The position numbers were made by a program, and so were the translations under genes. This document shows positions 5,785 to 6,377 of a stretch of 6,377 nucleotides of DNA, piece by piece. The DNA is taken from contig JALHJR010000066.1 in assembly GCA_022840405.1 (NCBI GenBank), forward strand, positions 1 through 6,377. Reading direction: 5' to 3'. This DNA comes from Tepidanaerobacter acetatoxydans_A (GTDB lineage Bacteria > Bacillota > Thermosediminibacteria > Thermosediminibacterales > Tepidanaerobacteraceae). The notes beneath the pieces were generated by a model, which was not told the DNA's origin, did not search any database, and was given only the letters and a program-made list of their open reading frames with translations. The first letter of the stretch is position 1. Each line of letters begins with the position of its first letter.

Positions 5785-5794
5785 CTCATTGCAA
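5766..5794 (-). promoter_or_regulatory. Probable SigA-type promoter of the Spo0E-like gene
   Basis: On the minus strand TTGCAA (5789-5794) is followed after 17 nt by TATATT (5766-5771). The predicted start near 5759 leaves a leader of about 28 nt containing the GGGAGTG ribosome binding site. Confidence 0.65.
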
Positions 5795-5815
5795 ATAATA
5801 AATATATGCTTACTG

Positions 5816-5857
5816 CTAATTTTTTTATGTTCGAAAATTAGATAAGGTTATTCTAAT
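5816..5857. promoter_or_regulatory. Three CTAAT/ATTAG half-sites upstream of the XRE gene
   Basis: CTAATTTT (5816-5823) is perfectly inverted as AAAATTAG (5834-5841). The second copy is also inverted relative to a third: ATTAGA (5837-5842) with TCTAAT (5852-5857). The last half-site abuts the AAGGAG ribosome binding site (5858-5863). Such alternating half-sites are typical of an autoregulatory operator for an XRE-family dimer. I could not place a convincing -35/-10 pair for the plus-strand gene here. Confidence 0.4.
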
Positions 5858-5874
5858 AAGGAGTGAATTGAAAA

Positions 5875-6246
5875 TTGGAAATAGACAACGATGCTATCGG
5901 TAAAAGAATACGTGAAGAAAGAGAAAAACTGGGATTATCACGGGAAGAATTTGCAGAGATAATCGGACTTTCAGACTATTATATAGGTCAGCTAGAGCGA
6001 GGTGAGCGGCAAATGAGTATGCCGACTTTAATCAAAGTCGCAAACTGTTTGCATGTTTCTTTGGATTACCTTGTTCTGGGAAGGTTAAGCTTTGATGCGG
6101 CTTACATATGTGATCCAAATAATAATACATATGAAACTTGGGATGAAGGCTTCTATGAAATAAATAATTTGCTTAAAAAGTGTTCTCCACATGAAATAGA
6201 ACTATTTAAAAAACTCATAAAAACTATTCTTCCTTATATGCGGTAA
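5875..6246 (+). CDS. XRE-family HTH transcriptional regulator
   Basis: The product has 123 residues. Residues about 8-65 form a Cro/CI-type helix-turn-helix domain: IGKRIREEREKLGLSREEFA, then IGLSDYYIGQLERGER (recognition region), then MPTLIKVANCLHVSLDYLV. The C-terminal part (about 70-123) is acidic to mixed and ends in an amphipathic helix, SPHEIELFKKLIKTILPYMR, which could mediate dimerisation. The start is TTG at 5875: AAGGAG (5858-5863) is 11 nt away, a little long, and no in-frame ATG lies near; a GTG at 5863 in the same frame is followed by a stop. It is divergent from the Spo0E-like gene and probably autoregulated through the half-sites just upstream. Its regulon is unknown; a sporulation or transition-state link is suggested only by the neighbour. 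G+C content looks lower than in tex and trpB2. Confidence 0.9.
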   Translation: MEIDNDAIGKRIREEREKLGLSREEFAEIIGLSDYYIGQLERGERQMSMPTLIKVANCLHVSLDYLVLGRLSFDAAYICDPNNNTYETWDEGFYEINNLLKKCSPHEIELFKKLIKTILPYMR

Positions 6247-6377
6247 TACGGTAAAACCAGCTGCTTAAATAAAATTATTATATGATTAGTACCCAGAAAC
6301 CTGGTAATATTAGTAAATTAAAACCTAAAGAATTCTAAAAACAATCGGCAAAAACTAAAATACAAAAACCTTCAAAC
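6247..6377. other. AT-rich downstream region without a supported gene
   Basis: No coding frame with a ribosome binding site is seen on either strand. A small CCAG-AAAC-CTGG hairpin (about 6293-6304) follows the XRE gene but lacks a U-tract, so it is not a convincing terminator. Confidence 0.5.

Noticed and set aside
5828..5837. TGTTCGAAAA as a Spo0A box before the XRE gene
   Set aside because: The 0A box is TGTCGAA; here an extra T interrupts it, so the match is not good enough despite the Spo0E-like neighbour.
6282..6338. Lysine-rich 18-codon ORF (begins MISTQKPGN) near the right edge
   Set aside because: There is no ribosome binding site and it is very short. The frame after its stop stays open to the window edge with Lys-rich codons, but this is what AT-rich, A-rich DNA gives by chance.
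1..6377. A novel defence, mobile or biosynthetic system
   Set aside because: All sizeable genes belong to recognisable housekeeping, transport or regulatory families; no transposase, CRISPR repeats, toxin-antitoxin pair or unexplained gene cluster is visible.

Overview
The window looks like ordinary chromosome of a low-to-moderate GC, probably spore-forming member of the Firmicutes (Clostridia-like). The evidence is a T-box leader, an FMN riboswitch with a transcriptional terminator, strong GGAGG-type ribosome binding sites, a TrpP-type tryptophan transporter, a RibU transporter and a short Spo0E-family gene. I cannot name a genus from the sequence alone.

Layout. Positions 1-2044 (+) hold most of tex, a nucleic-acid-binding protein with a C-terminal S1 domain; its N-terminus lies outside the window. 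A perfect GC-rich palindrome (2079-2102) separates it from a convergent two-gene unit on the minus strand, read from high to low coordinates. That unit starts at a TTGACA/TACAAT promoter (4674-4703) and passes through a T-box leader of about 330 nt (4335-4660). The leader has a UGG (Trp) specifier and a terminator, and is followed by trpB2 (2732-4081) and trpP (2115-2627). The unit makes sense as a tryptophan-scavenging module: a TrpB2-type tryptophan synthase beta chain that can use indole, plus a Trp importer, both switched on when tRNA-Trp is uncharged.

Upstream on the same strand is ribU (4700-5272), the riboflavin-binding ECF component. It has its own TTGACA/TAATAT promoter (5495-5523), an FMN aptamer (5351-5473) and a terminator (5296-5330). 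The ribU stop codon overlaps the -35 box of the trp unit.

The right end (5579-6246) is visibly more AT-rich. It carries a 50-residue Spo0E-like gene on the minus strand, easily missed because of its size, divergent from a 123-residue XRE-family regulator on the plus strand. Their shared intergenic region contains a minus-strand promoter embedded in an inverted repeat, and three CTAAT/ATTAG half-sites just before the regulator's ribosome binding site. The last 131 bases show no gene.

I found no convincing previously undescribed system. The points most worth a second look are the architecture of the two RNA switches, the start site of trpB2, the stretch with a repeat and an orphan Shine-Dalgarno between the T-box and trpB2, and the operator-like sites between the Spo0E-like and XRE genes.
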